Positions 32,711 to 42,130 of a stretch of 64,000 nt of DNA are shown here, piece after piece. The notes under the pieces are model-generated. The model saw only the letters and a program-made list of their open reading frames with translations. It ran no database searches and was not told the DNA's origin. This DNA is from Rhizobium brockwellii. GTDB taxonomy: Bacteria > Pseudomonadota > Alphaproteobacteria > Rhizobiales > Rhizobiaceae. Within the stretch, counting starts at the first letter, position 1, and each line of letters begins with the position of its first letter. The stretch is from positions 124,001 through 188,000 of the forward strand of contig NZ_CP053439.1 of assembly GCF_000769405.2 (NCBI RefSeq), in the 5' to 3' direction. The translations under genes and the position numbers were made by a program.

Positions 32711-32985
32711 GAACGGAGAGGCTGCCGCAAATCTCTTCTCCCCTCGGGGAGAAGGTGCCGGCAGGCGGATAAGGGGGCCACACCGCACACCCTCACGTAA
32801 AACCTATTCCGCAACAGCTGCCCAAGGGCCTGACGATGGTCGAGACGACGTCTGCACGGTTGCATGGGTCATAGGAAAGACCGGCTTCGCTGGCCCCCCT
32901 CATCCGCCCTCCGGGCACCTTCTCCCCGAGGGGAGAAGAGGGAGTCGAGACGCTGCGGCATGTCCCTTAGCCCCGCGAGCGGAGA
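32711..32985. repeat. RIME-like element, broken into an inverted pair
   Basis: A half element at 32711-32778 (TCTTCTCCCCTCGGGGAGAA, then GGTGCCGGCAGGCGGATAAG) faces an inverted half at 32893-32985 (CCCCCCTCATCCGCCCTCCG, then CTTCTCCCCGAGGGGAGAAG). Loops differ from the other copies (CTCGGGG rather than CGTAAACG), so this is a diverged subtype. Confidence 0.7.
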
Positions 32986-33140
32986 GAAGGTGGCGGCCGC
33001 AAGCGGAAAGTGCCCGCAACCGATCGCCTATCTGTCGTCAATTTTACAACGCGAGGTGGATTGACCGCCGAGCTTTGCCGGTCGCCCGACACGATCGATC
33101 GGTCGATTTAAAAAATAACATTACCAATCAACAGCTTAAC

Positions 33141-33158
33141 CTGTCACAAATGTTTCAT
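33141..33158 (+). promoter_or_regulatory. Pho box upstream of pstS
   Basis: CTGTCAC-AAAT-GTTTCAT is a 7-4-7 direct repeat close to the PhoB consensus. It replaces a -35, and CATAAA about 9 bases downstream can serve as -10. It lies 118 bases before the pstS start and should drive the pst operon under phosphate limitation. Confidence 0.85.
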
Positions 33159-33275
33159 CGCTTTGACATAAAAGGACGGTGCTTACAGCGCTAAGAGAGT
33201 CTCGCCGATGAAAAAAGGCAATGCGAGGGCCTCTCTAAGGCCGCACTCACACAAGCCCAATGCCGGGAGATTTAC

Positions 33276-34310
33276 ATGAACACCTTCAAGCTCACCGTTG
33301 CCGCGCTCGCCGCAACTGCTGCTTTCGCTGGCGCTGCCGTCGCCCGCGACCAGATTCAGGTTGCTGGTTCGTCCACCGTCCTGCCTTACGCAAAGATCGT
33401 TGCCGAGTCCTTCGGCGAAACCTTCACCAACTTCAAGACGCCGGTCGTTGAATCCGGCGGCACGGGCGCTGGTCTGAAGGAATTCTGCAAGGGCGTTGGC
33501 GAAGACACCATCGACATTGCAAACGCCTCGCGTCCGATCAACAAGAACGAAGCCGAAGCCTGCAAGGCTGCCGGCGTAACCGACATCCAGGAAGTCAAGA
33601 TCGGCTACGACGGCATCGTCTTCGCAACCGACGCTTCCAACCCTGACGTCGCCTACGTTCCTGCCGACATCTACAAGGCCCTCGCAGCCCAGGTCGTCGT
33701 CGACGGCAAGCTCGTCGCCAACCCCTACAAGAAGTGGTCGGAAGTCAACCCGAAGCTTCCGGCTGTTGATATCGCGGCCTACATCCCGGGCGAAAAGCAC
33801 GGCACCCGCGAAGTCTTCGAACTGAACGTTCTCGCTGCCGGCTGCAAGGCCGCTGGCGCACAGGAAGTCATCGCCAAGGAAGTCGCCGACAAGGCTGCCC
33901 AGGCGAAGGCCTGCGTCGCAGTCCGCAAGGACGGCGCTGCTGTCGACATCGACGGCGACTATCCGGAAACCCTGGCACGCATCGCCGCCAACAAGACCGG
34001 CGTCGGCGTATTCGGCCTTTCCTTCTATGAAAACAACGCCGACAAGCTCAAGGTTGCGAGCATGAGCGGTATCGTTCCGTCCACCGAAACGATCGCCAAC
34101 GGCACCTACCCGGTTTCCCGCCCGCTGTTCTTCTACGTCAAGAAGGCACATCTCGGCGCTGTTCCGGGCCTGAAGGAATACGTCAACTTCTTCGTATCCG
34201 ACCAGATGATCGGCCCTGACAGCCCGCTCGTCGAATACGGCCTCGTTGCCGCTCCGGATGCCGAGCGCGACGCAATCCGCAAGGACGTCGAAGCCGGCAA
34301 GTCCATGTAA
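33276..34310 (+). CDS. pstS: Phosphate-binding protein PstS
   Basis: 344-residue periplasmic phosphate-binding protein. The signal peptide MNTFKLTVAALAATAAFAGA ends at AVA. Ligand-site strings are IQVAGSSTVLPYAKIVAESF, VVESGGTGAGLKEFCKG and DIANASRPI, giving the usual Ser/Thr/Gly phosphate cradle. The sequence favours GAA, CTC and TTC codons, as expected of a highly expressed gene. Start ATG 33276 has GGGAGAT upstream. It is followed by a strong hairpin and then pstC, consistent with excess PstS. Confidence 0.95.
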   Translation: MNTFKLTVAALAATAAFAGAAVARDQIQVAGSSTVLPYAKIVAESFGETFTNFKTPVVESGGTGAGLKEFCKGVGEDTIDIANASRPINKNEAEACKAAGVTDIQEVKIGYDGIVFATDASNPDVAYVPADIYKALAAQVVVDGKLVANPYKKWSEVNPKLPAVDIAAYIPGEKHGTREVFELNVLAAGCKAAGAQEVIAKEVADKAAQAKACVAVRKDGAAVDIDGDYPETLARIAANKTGVGVFGLSFYENNADKLKVASMSGIVPSTETIANGTYPVSRPLFFYVKKAHLGAVPGLKEYVNFFVSDQMIGPDSPLVEYGLVAAPDAERDAIRKDVEAGKSM

Positions 34311-34317
34311 TCATTTT

Positions 34318-34348
34318 GCCGGCGCGGTCCTTCTTGGCCCGCGCCGGC
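34318..34348 (+). terminator. pstS-pstC intercistronic hairpin
   Basis: Perfect 10-bp stem GCCGGCGCGG / CCGCGCCGGC eight bases after the pstS stop, without a T-run. It is more likely an mRNA-stabilising or attenuating structure than a full terminator. Confidence 0.6.
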
Positions 34349-34480
34349 ATTGCTTATGTCCCTGCGCGCCGGCGGTTCTGGAGCTGCAGGGTTGGAATTC
34401 CTTCTCCATGATTGGAAGCTGAAGGCAGGCTGATGAAGCTGCCGGGCTTTTTGGGGGCTATGGGCCTGGGGACGTAACGA

Positions 34481-35962
34481 ATGAGCACATCCATCATACT
34501 TTTGTGCCTTGTGGTGATCGGTGCCGCCGCCTATCTGGTCGCGCGCAGTCGTGCCACGGCGCTTGCCGGAGGCCGATCCTCCGCATTGCATTCACGGCCG
34601 GTCTATTACGGCGCCTATGCGGCGATCTGGGCAGTTCTTCCCGCCCTCCTCGTCCTCTGCCTCTGGCTCTCCATCAGCCCCGGCATCATTCAGTCCTCGG
34701 TTCGCGGTGCTTTCCCCGACGACATCAAAGCGCAAGCCGCAGTCGAGCAGGATCTCGGCTATTCGACGGTGGCGACGGTTGCCCGCGGCATGACGATGCT
34801 GACCTCGGATGAAACTGCCGCGGTCGCCAACGATCCGGCTGCCCTGCAGGCCAAGCTCCTCGAAAAGGGCGTGCCGCTCGCCAGCCAGCCGCTGCCTTAC
34901 ATGCTCGACGCCGCCAAAAAGCTCAACGCGATGAGCATGACGAGCCGCATCGCCATGACGGCGATCGTCTTTGCTCTCGCCGTTGCCGGTGCCTTCTATG
35001 CGCTGCGTTCCATCGCTCCGCGCTTCCGCGCCCGCAACCGGGTCGAGCGCGTCATGCTCTGGGGCCTGCTGCTTGCCTCCTCGATCGCCATCCTGACGAC
35101 GATCGGCATCGTCTTCTCCATGCTGTCGGAAGCCGCCCGCTTCTTTGCGGCCGTTCCCGCCATGGACTTCTTTTTCGGCACCGTCTGGGATCCGCGCTTT
35201 GCCGGCGCCGGCAGCTCCTCCTTCGGCCAGTTCGGCTTGATCCCGCTGCTGCTCGGCACGATCTATATCGGTCTGGTCGCCATGCTGGTCGCCGTGCCGG
35301 TCGGCCTCTTTGCCGCCATCTACATGGCCGAATACGCCTCGCCGAAGCTGCGCGGCGTCGCCAAACCGCTCCTCGAAGTGCTCGCCGGCATTCCGACGAT
35401 CGTCTACGGCTTCTTCGCGCTCGTCACCGTCGGCCCGTTCCTGCGCGATTTCTCAGCCCAGATCAGCGGCCTTCTGTCCGGCAACTACAGCAACTTCATC
35501 CAGGCGCAGAGCGTTCTGACGGCCGGCATCGTCATGGGCATCATGCTGATCCCTTACGTCTCCTCGCTGTCGGACGACATCATCACCGCCGTGCCGCGGA
35601 CCTTGCGCGACGGTTCGCTCGGTCTTGGTGCCACACGCTCCGAAACCATCAAGAAAGTGGTTTTGCCGGCCGCTCTTCCCGGCATTGTCGGCGCATTGCT
35701 GATGACGGCCTCGCGCGCCATCGGTGAAACCATGATCGTCGTGCTGGCCGCCGGTGTCGCCGCCCGCATCCAGATCAACCCCTTCGAGCCGATGACGACG
35801 GTGACCGTCAAGATCGTCAACCAGCTGACCGGCGACCTTGAGTTCACCTCGCCGCAGACGCTGGTTGCCTTTGCCCTTGGCATCACCCTGTTCTGCATCA
35901 CGCTTTGCCTCAATATCTATGCGCTCTACATCGTGCGCAAATACCGGGAGCAGTACGAATGA
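34481..35962 (+). CDS. pstC: Phosphate ABC transporter permease PstC
   Basis: 493-residue permease. The C-terminal channel domain (about 255-490) carries the strings AIYMAEYASPKLRGVAKPLL, AGIPTIVYGFFALVTVGPFL and the EAA loop SLGLGATRSETIKKVVLPAA. The first 230 residues add membrane segments and a large periplasmic loop, so the protein is far longer than E. coli PstC (319); this long form is usual in rhizobia. It overlaps pstA by four bases. Confidence 0.93.
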   Translation: MSTSIILLCLVVIGAAAYLVARSRATALAGGRSSALHSRPVYYGAYAAIWAVLPALLVLCLWLSISPGIIQSSVRGAFPDDIKAQAAVEQDLGYSTVATVARGMTMLTSDETAAVANDPAALQAKLLEKGVPLASQPLPYMLDAAKKLNAMSMTSRIAMTAIVFALAVAGAFYALRSIAPRFRARNRVERVMLWGLLLASSIAILTTIGIVFSMLSEAARFFAAVPAMDFFFGTVWDPRFAGAGSSSFGQFGLIPLLLGTIYIGLVAMLVAVPVGLFAAIYMAEYASPKLRGVAKPLLEVLAGIPTIVYGFFALVTVGPFLRDFSAQISGLLSGNYSNFIQAQSVLTAGIVMGIMLIPYVSSLSDDIITAVPRTLRDGSLGLGATRSETIKKVVLPAALPGIVGALLMTASRAIGETMIVVLAAGVAARIQINPFEPMTTVTVKIVNQLTGDLEFTSPQTLVAFALGITLFCITLCLNIYALYIVRKYREQYE

Positions 35963-37281
35963 CGGATATTGTTTCTCCCACATCAGGCGTCACCGTTTCC
36001 AAGGCGCCAGTGCGCCGCGATATCGGCATCAAGCGCCGCTATGCCGCCGAGCGCCGGTTCCAGGCCTATGGCATCGCCGCCATCACCTTCGGTCTCGTCT
36101 TCCTCTTCATCCTGCTGTGGACGGTGATCGGCAAAGGTTATACCGCCTTCCAGCAGACGGCGATCACCCTGCCGATCGAATTCTCCGAGAAGACGATCGA
36201 CCCGAACAACAAGCGTGCGACCGACCCTTCGGTGTTGATCGCCGCCAACTATCCGGTTCTCCTGCGCGACGCGATCGTCAAGCAGCTGAACGTCAATGCC
36301 GCGAGCCGTCCCGATGTGCGCGATGCATCCGCCATGCTCTCCAAGGGTGCGCCGGTTCAGCTGCGCGACATGGTCGTCGCCGATCCGTCGATCATCGGCA
36401 AGACGGTCAATGTCACGGTGCTTGCCGACGCCAATGTCGACAGCGCCAACAAGGGCCAGATCGATCTGTCGGTCGATGAGAAGAACCGCAAGGTCAACGA
36501 CAAGCAGGTTGGCTGGATGAACGAGCTGAAGGCGAGTGGCGCTCTCCACAAGCAGTTCAACACCGGCCTCTTCGTCAACGGCAATTCCAGCCGCCCGGAG
36601 GCCGCGGGCCTGGGCGTCGCCCTGATCGGCTCGCTCTACCTGATGCTGATCGTGCTCGTGCTGGCGCTGCCGATCGGCGTCGCCGCCTCGATCTATCTCG
36701 AGGAGTTTGCGCCGAAGAACAAGCTGACGGACCTGATCGAGGTCAACATCAACAACCTCGCCGCGGTCCCCTCGATCGTCTACGGTCTGCTCGGTCTTTC
36801 CGTCTTCATCAACTTCATCGGCCTGCCGCGCTCGGCCTCGCTGGTCGGCGGCCTGGTGCTGACGCTGATGACCCTGCCGACGATCATCATCGCGACGCGC
36901 GCCGCCCTTCGCGCCGTGCCGCCGTCGATCCGCGCCGCGGCCCTCGGCCTCGGCGCTTCGAAGATGCAGATGGTGTTCCACCATGTTCTGCCGCTCGCCA
37001 TGCCCGGCATCCTCACCGGCACGATCATCGGCCTGGCGCATGCGCTCGGCGAAACCGCGCCGCTGCTTCTGATCGGCATGGTCGCCTTCGTCGCCAACGC
37101 GCCGACGACACCGCTCGATCCCTCGACGGCTCTGCCCGTACAGGTCTATATGTGGGCCAACGAGGCCGAACGTGCCTTCGTTGAGCGTACTTCGGGTGCC
37201 ATCATCGTCCTGCTCCTGTTCCTGATCGTCATGAACATGGGCGCCATCCTCTTGCGTCGTCGCTTCGAGCGCCGCTGGTAA
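35959..37281 (+). CDS. pstA: Phosphate ABC transporter permease PstA
   Basis: 440-residue permease, also long compared with E. coli PstA (296). One membrane segment (about 40-60: [20 protein letters not shown]) and a periplasmic loop of about 150 residues precede the channel domain, with [40 protein letters not shown] and the EAA loop [20 protein letters not shown]. Start ATG 35959 overlaps the pstC stop (ATGA), which decides against an upstream in-frame ATG at 35905. Confidence 0.93.
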   Translation: MTDIVSPTSGVTVSKAPVRRDIGIKRRYAAERRFQAYGIAAITFGLVFLFILLWTVIGKGYTAFQQTAITLPIEFSEKTIDPNNKRATDPSVLIAANYPVLLRDAIVKQLNVNAASRPDVRDASAMLSKGAPVQLRDMVVADPSIIGKTVNVTVLADANVDSANKGQIDLSVDEKNRKVNDKQVGWMNELKASGALHKQFNTGLFVNGNSSRPEAAGLGVALIGSLYLMLIVLVLALPIGVAASIYLEEFAPKNKLTDLIEVNINNLAAVPSIVYGLLGLSVFINFIGLPRSASLVGGLVLTLMTLPTIIIATRAALRAVPPSIRAAALGLGASKMQMVFHHVLPLAMPGILTGTIIGLAHALGETAPLLLIGMVAFVANAPTTPLDPSTALPVQVYMWANEAERAFVERTSGAIIVLLLFLIVMNMGAILLRRRFERRW

Positions 37282-37297
37282 ACGGAGTTACAAGATC

Positions 37298-38113
37298 ATG
37301 AACATGTTGACGGAAGCTGCAGTTGAAAAGGCGCTGGATCACAAGATGAGCAACGTCCCGTATAAGATGATCGGAAAGGATGTCTCGGTTTACTACGGCG
37401 AAAAGCGCGCGCTATTCGATGTGAACCTGAACATCCGCGAAAACACCGTAACCGCCCTGATCGGCCCGTCCGGCTGCGGCAAGTCGACCTTCCTGCGCAG
37501 CCTCAACCGCATGAACGACACGATCGACGGCTGCCGCGTCACCGGCAAGATCACGCTCGACACCGACGATATCTATGATCCCGATATCGACGTCGTCGAA
37601 CTTCGCGCCCGCGTCGGCATGGTCTTCCAGAAGCCGAACCCGTTCCCGAAGACGATCTACGAAAACGTCTCCTACGGCCCGCGCATCCATGGCCTCGCCA
37701 AGTCGAAGGCCGATCTCGACCAGATCGTCGAGACCAGCCTGCAGCGCGCCGGCCTCTGGAACGAGGTCAAGGACCGCGTGCACGAGTCCGGCACCGGCCT
37801 GTCGGGCGGTCAGCAGCAGCGCCTCTGCATTGCGCGTGCCGTCGCCGTCAGCCCGGAAGTGATCCTGATGGACGAGCCCTGCTCGGCGCTCGACCCGATC
37901 GCCACCGCCAAGGTCGAGGAGCTGATCCACGAGCTGCGCGAGAACTACACGATCGTCATCGTCACCCACTCCATGCAGCAGGCCGCGCGTGTTTCGCAGC
38001 GCACCGCCATGTTCCACCTCGGCAATCTCGTCGAGGAGAACGACACCGACAAGATGTTCACCAATCCCGACGATCCGCGCACCCAGGACTACATCATGGG
38101 TCGCTTCGGCTGA
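37298..38113 (+). CDS. pstB: Phosphate ABC transporter ATP-binding protein PstB
   Basis: 271-residue ATPase of the phosphate importer. Walker [11 protein letters not shown]-loop [20 protein letters not shown], signature LSGGQQQR, Walker [14 protein letters not shown] and H-loop [12 protein letters not shown] are all intact, and the sequence ends [10 protein letters not shown] like other PstB proteins. It follows pstA by 16 bases with ACGGAG upstream and precedes phoU by 44 bases. Confidence 0.95.
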   Translation: MNMLTEAAVEKALDHKMSNVPYKMIGKDVSVYYGEKRALFDVNLNIRENTVTALIGPSGCGKSTFLRSLNRMNDTIDGCRVTGKITLDTDDIYDPDIDVVELRARVGMVFQKPNPFPKTIYENVSYGPRIHGLAKSKADLDQIVETSLQRAGLWNEVKDRVHESGTGLSGGQQQRLCIARAVAVSPEVILMDEPCSALDPIATAKVEELIHELRENYTIVIVTHSMQQAARVSQRTAMFHLGNLVEENDTDKMFTNPDDPRTQDYIMGRFG

Positions 38114-38157
38114 TTTTGGCGTCACCAAGCCTTTCCGTTATTCGAGGATAAAGCCCC

Positions 38158-38871
38158 ATGGCATCGACACATATTTATTCTGCCTATGATGATGATCTGA
38201 AGTTCCTGTCCAGGCGGATTTCCGAAATGGGCGGCCTGGCCGAGCAGATGGTCGCCGAAGCCGTGCGGGCGCTCGTCAACGGCGATACCGCGCTGGCGCA
38301 GAAGGTCATCTCCGACGATGTGATCCTCGATCACGCCGAACGCGAAATCGGCGACAAGGCGATCGTCACCATCGCCCGCCGCCAGCCGATGGCCGCGGAC
38401 CTGCGCGAAATCATGGGTTCGATCCGCATCGCCGCCGATCTCGAACGTGTCGGCGACCTCGGCAAGAACACTGCCAAGCGCGTCATCGCCGTCCAAAGCA
38501 CCGGCGTTCCCCGCAAGCTCGCCCGCGGCCTCGAGCATCTGTCCGAGCTGGCGCTCGTCCAGCTCAAGGAAGTGCTCGACGTCTACACCAATCGTTCCGC
38601 CGACAAGGCGAATGCGATCCGCGAACGCGACAACGAGATCGACGCGATGTACACCTCGCTGTTCCGCGAGCTCCTGACCTACATGATGGAAGATCCGCGC
38701 AACATCACCAGCTGCACGCATCTTCTCTTCTGCGCCAAGAACATCGAGCGCATCGGCGACCACGCCACCAACATCGCCGAGACGATCTTTTACATGACGA
38801 CAGGCGCGCAGCCGGAAGGCGACCGTCCGAAGGACGACAGCGCCAACACCGTCGGCGCGGTCACCGAATAA
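38158..38871 (+). CDS. phoU: Phosphate-signalling protein PhoU
   Basis: 237-residue cytoplasmic protein of two similar three-helix bundles. Each bears a metal-binding signature: DHAEREIGDKAIVTIARRQP with DLREIMGSIRIAADLERVGD in the first, and ERDNEIDAMYTSLFRELLTY with HLLFCAKNIERIGDHATNIA in the second. It links Pst to PhoR so that PhoB stays off when phosphate is plentiful. Start ATG 38158 has GAGGATAAA upstream. Confidence 0.95.
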   Translation: MASTHIYSAYDDDLKFLSRRISEMGGLAEQMVAEAVRALVNGDTALAQKVISDDVILDHAEREIGDKAIVTIARRQPMAADLREIMGSIRIAADLERVGDLGKNTAKRVIAVQSTGVPRKLARGLEHLSELALVQLKEVLDVYTNRSADKANAIRERDNEIDAMYTSLFRELLTYMMEDPRNITSCTHLLFCAKNIERIGDHATNIAETIFYMTTGAQPEGDRPKDDSANTVGAVTE

Positions 38872-39004
38872 CCGCCTACACCCCGCCGCTTGCGTGCGCG
38901 CCCATCCGGGCGCGCAAGAGGTCGCAGCCAATTTCTGAATTTGCGCAGGATGCATTGCTTAAATCACCCTGGTTTAAGGATCATGCGCGAGGAGACCGAC
39001 ACGC

Positions 39005-39688
39005 ATGATCCCGAGAGTTGCAGTTGTTGAAGACGAGGAAGCCCTCAGCGTGCTTCTTCGCTACAATCTCGAAGCGGAAGGCTTCGAGGTCGATACCATC
39101 CTTCGTGGCGACGAAGCCGAAATGCGGCTTCAGGAGCGCACGCCCGATCTTCTCATCCTTGATTGGATGCTGCCCGGCGTCTCCGGCATCGAGCTCTGCC
39201 GGCGCCTGCGCATGCGGCCGGAGACCGAGCGTCTGCCGATCATCATGCTGACGGCGCGCGGCGAAGAGAGCGAGCGTGTCCGCGGATTGTCGACGGGCGC
39301 CGACGATTATGTCGTCAAGCCCTTCTCGACCCCCGAGCTCGTTGCCCGCGTCAAGGCGATGCTGCGTCGCGCCCGTCCCGAGGTGCTGTCGACGGTGCTG
39401 AAATGCGGTGACATCGAGCTCGACCGTGAGACCCATCGCGTCCATCGCAAGACCCGCGAAGTCCGCCTCGGCCCCACCGAATTCCGCCTGCTGGAATTCC
39501 TGATGTCGTCGCCGGGCCGGGTCTTCTCCCGCTCACAGCTGTTGGATGGTGTCTGGGGCCACGATATCTATGTCGACGAGCGCACCGTCGACGTCCATGT
39601 CGGCCGCCTGCGCAAGGCGCTGAATTTCTCCAACATGCAGGACGTCATCCGCACCGTCCGCGGCGCCGGTTATTCGATGGAAGCCTGA
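39005..39688 (+). CDS. phoB: Phosphate regulon response regulator PhoB
   Basis: 227-residue OmpR-family regulator. The receiver domain has the acidic pocket (VVEDEEA), phospho-acceptor D53 in LLILDWMLPG, Thr in IIMLTARG and Lys in DYVVKPFS. The C-terminal winged helix has GPTEFRLLEFLMSSPGRVFS, RSQLLDGVWG and DERTVDVHVGRLRKAL. It is activated by PhoR and binds Pho boxes such as 33141-33158. Last gene of the run, 133 bases after phoU, so it may also have its own promoter. Confidence 0.95.
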   Translation: MIPRVAVVEDEEALSVLLRYNLEAEGFEVDTILRGDEAEMRLQERTPDLLILDWMLPGVSGIELCRRLRMRPETERLPIIMLTARGEESERVRGLSTGADDYVVKPFSTPELVARVKAMLRRARPEVLSTVLKCGDIELDRETHRVHRKTREVRLGPTEFRLLEFLMSSPGRVFSRSQLLDGVWGHDIYVDERTVDVHVGRLRKALNFSNMQDVIRTVRGAGYSMEA

Positions 39689-39738
39689 GGGCTTTCATCT
39701 GAGCCTGCTGGCAAAGCCCCGGCAAAACCCGCGACGTC

Positions 39739-39848
39739 ATCCTCGGCCTTGTGCCGAGGATCTGCGCACGCCAAATTAAGCATTTGAAAATAAAGTTTTT
39801 TCTCTCAAGTGGTTGAGGTGATCAGATGCTCGGCACAAGGCCGAGCAT
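39739..39848. repeat. Inverted pair of palindromic repeats downstream of phoB
   Basis: ATCCTCGGC-CTTGT-GCCGAGGAT (39739-39761) and, in opposite orientation, ATGCTCGGC-ACAAG-GCCGAGCAT (39826-39848). They are the same family as the repeats around the GIY-YIG gene (ATGCTCGGG stem), with paired substitutions that keep the stem. The spacer is AT-rich. Confidence 0.8.
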
Positions 39849-39881
39849 GACGGAGGGAAACCTGAGCTTCCATCCGCGCAT

Positions 39882-39906
39882 AAAAAAACGGGCCACTCGG
39901 CCCGTT
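39882..39906 (-). terminator. Rho-independent terminator of gcrA
   Basis: On the minus strand ACGGGCC-GAGT-GGCCCGT is followed by TTTTTTTA, 28 bases after the gcrA stop. On the plus strand it is also followed by TTTTC and could end read-through from phoB. Confidence 0.85.
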
Positions 39907-39934
39907 TTCTGCATTCTAACGATGGTCAGCCCCC

Positions 39935-40468
39935 TCAGCTGGCCCGCGCGGCTGCCCGGCGGCGTTCGTTGACCGGCTGGTAGGCAAGCTTCTGGTGATA
40001 GCTGCAATAGGGCGAATTGTCGGGGGATTCGCAGCCGCAGAAATGGAAGTCGTCCTTCAGCGGATCGCCGACCGGCCACTTGCAGGTGCGCTCGGTCAGT
40101 TCCGTCAGGCCGAGGCGGCGCGAAATCGGCACCACCACATTGCCTCTCGGCACGTATTCCATTTCCTCGATCGTTTCGATCTCGATCTCTTCCTTCAGCA
40201 TCGTCGCGCCCTGCTGGCGGGTGACGGTGCGGGTGGTGATCCGAGAGGCGAAGTTCGGCGCGCGCGGCGCCGATGTATTGCGCTTCGGCGTTCGCGCCGC
40301 GGTGTTGGTGCCGCCGGCCTTGGCACGGCCGGGAAGGCACAGCCGGTGCACTTTACCGATGACCGCGTTTCGGCTGACACCGCCAAGTTGTGCCGCGATC
40401 TGGCTGGCGCTCAGTCCTTCGGCCCAAAGCTTCTTGAGTTTCTCGACCCGCTCGTCTGTCCAGTTCAT
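39935..40468 (-). CDS. gcrA: Cell-cycle regulator GcrA
   Basis: 177-residue GcrA-family protein. The start MNWTDERVEKLKKLWAEGLS, ASQIAAQLGGVSRNAVIGKV, HRLCLPGR is the DNA-binding HTH that reads CcrM-methylated GANTC sites. The C-terminus TCKWPVGDPLKDDFHFCGCE, SPDNSPYCSYHQKLAYQP is the sigma-70-binding part. Start ATG 40468. Upstream, four GANTC sites fall within 37 bases (40614-40650), as expected for a gene controlled by methylation state. A terminator follows the gene. Confidence 0.95.
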   Translation of the reverse strand: MNWTDERVEKLKKLWAEGLSASQIAAQLGGVSRNAVIGKVHRLCLPGRAKAGGTNTAARTPKRNTSAPRAPNFASRITTRTVTRQQGATMLKEEIEIETIEEMEYVPRGNVVVPISRRLGLTELTERTCKWPVGDPLKDDFHFCGCESPDNSPYCSYHQKLAYQPVNERRRAAARAS

Positions 40469-40888
40469 GCCCTGTCTCCACCTTTTGCGTTGGTGATGGC
40501 AGAATCCCTCACCGTTGTCCCGGGAGCTCCGAAACAAGAAACGCTTGATCAATTTTGGTGACTAGTTCCGCCGCATGCAGTCTAGTAATTGATCTTTAAC
40601 CTAGTGTGAGCCTGACTCCGTGACAAGAGTCGCATGAATCCGGATGAATCGAATTCGTAGTTTTCCCCAACTTGCTGTCCCTGCGTGGCATTTCTGCAAT
40701 AATGCCTGTTGAAGACTGAAAATGCCGCTGTACACCTGTGCTGCATACGCTAAGGGCGCCGTTTTGTTGACATTGCAGCGCGAAAAGGAAATAGTGCCAC
40801 TCGCCGCCGCAAGGCGGCATTTTTGATTTTTCGGGCCTGGTTTCCTTAGCCGGAGTCATTGCCCGGCAACTTTGATGGAGATCGCGCC
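40469..40888. other. Divergent promoter region gcrA/argD
   Basis: 420 bases without a gene. It holds the two promoters and five GANTC sites. A possible -10 or leader near argD could not be defined with confidence. Confidence 0.6.
40614..40650. promoter_or_regulatory. Cluster of four GANTC (CcrM) sites upstream of gcrA
   Basis: GACTC at 40614, GAGTC at 40627, GAATC at 40636 and GAATC at 40646, with a fifth GAATC at 40502 nearer gcrA. GANTC is expected once per few hundred bases, so four in 37 bases is a clear excess. In Caulobacter-type circuits GcrA and CcrM act through such sites. Confidence 0.75.
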
Positions 40889-42088
40889 ATGGCTGAAGCC
40901 GCGCCGCTTTATGACACCTATTCTCGTGCCCCACTGCGGTTCGAGCGAGGCGAGGGCGTATGGCTGATCACCGAAACTGGCGAGCGATATCTCGATTTCG
41001 GCGCCGGCGTCGCCGTCACCTCCGTCGGCCACAGCAATCCGCATGTGGTCGGCGCGCTGAAGGAGCAGGCCGACAAGGTCTGGCACCTGTCGAACATCTA
41101 TGAGATCCCCGGACAGGAGCGTCTGGCTAAACGCCTGACCGACGCCACCTTCGCCGACAAGGTGTTCTTCACCAACTCAGGTGCCGAGGCGCTCGAATGC
41201 GCGATCAAGACGGCCCGCCGCTATCAGTTTTCCAAGGGCCATCCCGAGCGCTTCCATATCATCACCTTCGAAGGCGCCTTCCACGGACGGACGCTGGCGA
41301 CGATCGCCGCCGGCGGCCAGGAAAAATATCTCGAAGGTTTCGGCCCCAAGGCGCCGGGTTTCGATCAGGTGCCTTTCGGTGATATCGAAGCGGTCCGCGC
41401 CGCGATCACCGAGGCGACGTCCGCCATCCTCATCGAGCCGGTGCAGGGCGAGGGCGGCGTTCGTCCTGCCACGCCTGAGTTCATGAAGGCGCTTCGCCAG
41501 CTCTGCGACGACAACGATCTGCTGTTGATCCTCGACGAGGTCCAGACCGGCGTCGGCCGCACCGGCAAGCTCTTCGCCCATGAATGGTCGGGCATCACAC
41601 CCGACATCATGGCGGTCGCCAAGGGCATCGGCGGCGGTTTCCCGCTCGGCGCCTGCCTTGCCACATCAGAGGCCGCCTCCGGCATGAAGGCCGGCACCCA
41701 TGGTTCGACCTATGGCGGCAATCCGCTTGCCATGGCCGTCGGCAGCGCCGTGCTCGACATCATCCTGGCCGATGGCTTCCTCCAGCAGGTGCGCGATGTC
41801 GCGTTGGTCTTCCGCCAGGGCCTCGCCTCGCTGAAGGATCGCTACCCCGATGTGATCGAGGATATCAGAGGCGAGGGGCTGTTGCTCGGCATCAAGGCTG
41901 CCGTTCCCTCAGCCGAACTGCTGCAGGCGATCCGCGCCGCCCATCTGCTCGGCGTACCCGCCGGCGACAACGTCATTCGCCTTCTTCCGCCGCTCGTGGT
42001 CACCGCCGAGGAAGCCCGCGAGGGCCTTGCCCGCGTCGAGCGCGCCGCCGAGAGCATTCGCGCCTCCAAGGTCAAGAAGACGGCTTGA
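40889..42088 (+). CDS. argD: Acetylornithine aminotransferase ArgD
   Basis: 399-residue PLP enzyme, step four of arginine synthesis (may also act in lysine synthesis). Strings: [72 protein letters not shown] and the PLP-lysine [15 protein letters not shown] chose ATG 40889 ([13 protein letters not shown]); a TTG ten codons earlier is unlikely. It leads argF by 42 bases, forming argDF. Confidence 0.95.
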   Translation: MAEAAPLYDTYSRAPLRFERGEGVWLITETGERYLDFGAGVAVTSVGHSNPHVVGALKEQADKVWHLSNIYEIPGQERLAKRLTDATFADKVFFTNSGAEALECAIKTARRYQFSKGHPERFHIITFEGAFHGRTLATIAAGGQEKYLEGFGPKAPGFDQVPFGDIEAVRAAITEATSAILIEPVQGEGGVRPATPEFMKALRQLCDDNDLLLILDEVQTGVGRTGKLFAHEWSGITPDIMAVAKGIGGGFPLGACLATSEAASGMKAGTHGSTYGGNPLAMAVGSAVLDIILADGFLQQVRDVALVFRQGLASLKDRYPDVIEDIRGEGLLLGIKAAVPSAELLQAIRAAHLLGVPAGDNVIRLLPPLVVTAEEAREGLARVERAAESIRASKVKKTA

Positions 42089-42130
42089 AGAGATTGCCGC
42101 CTTCGGGCGCAGCACAGGTAAGAAGACGAT

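Larger units (their letters stand above)
32694..33275. other. Intergenic region between phoR and pstS
   Basis: 582 bases without a gene that I can support. The first 290 bases hold a broken inverted pair of RIME-like elements, the last 140 the Pho box and pstS promoter. Confidence 0.7.
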
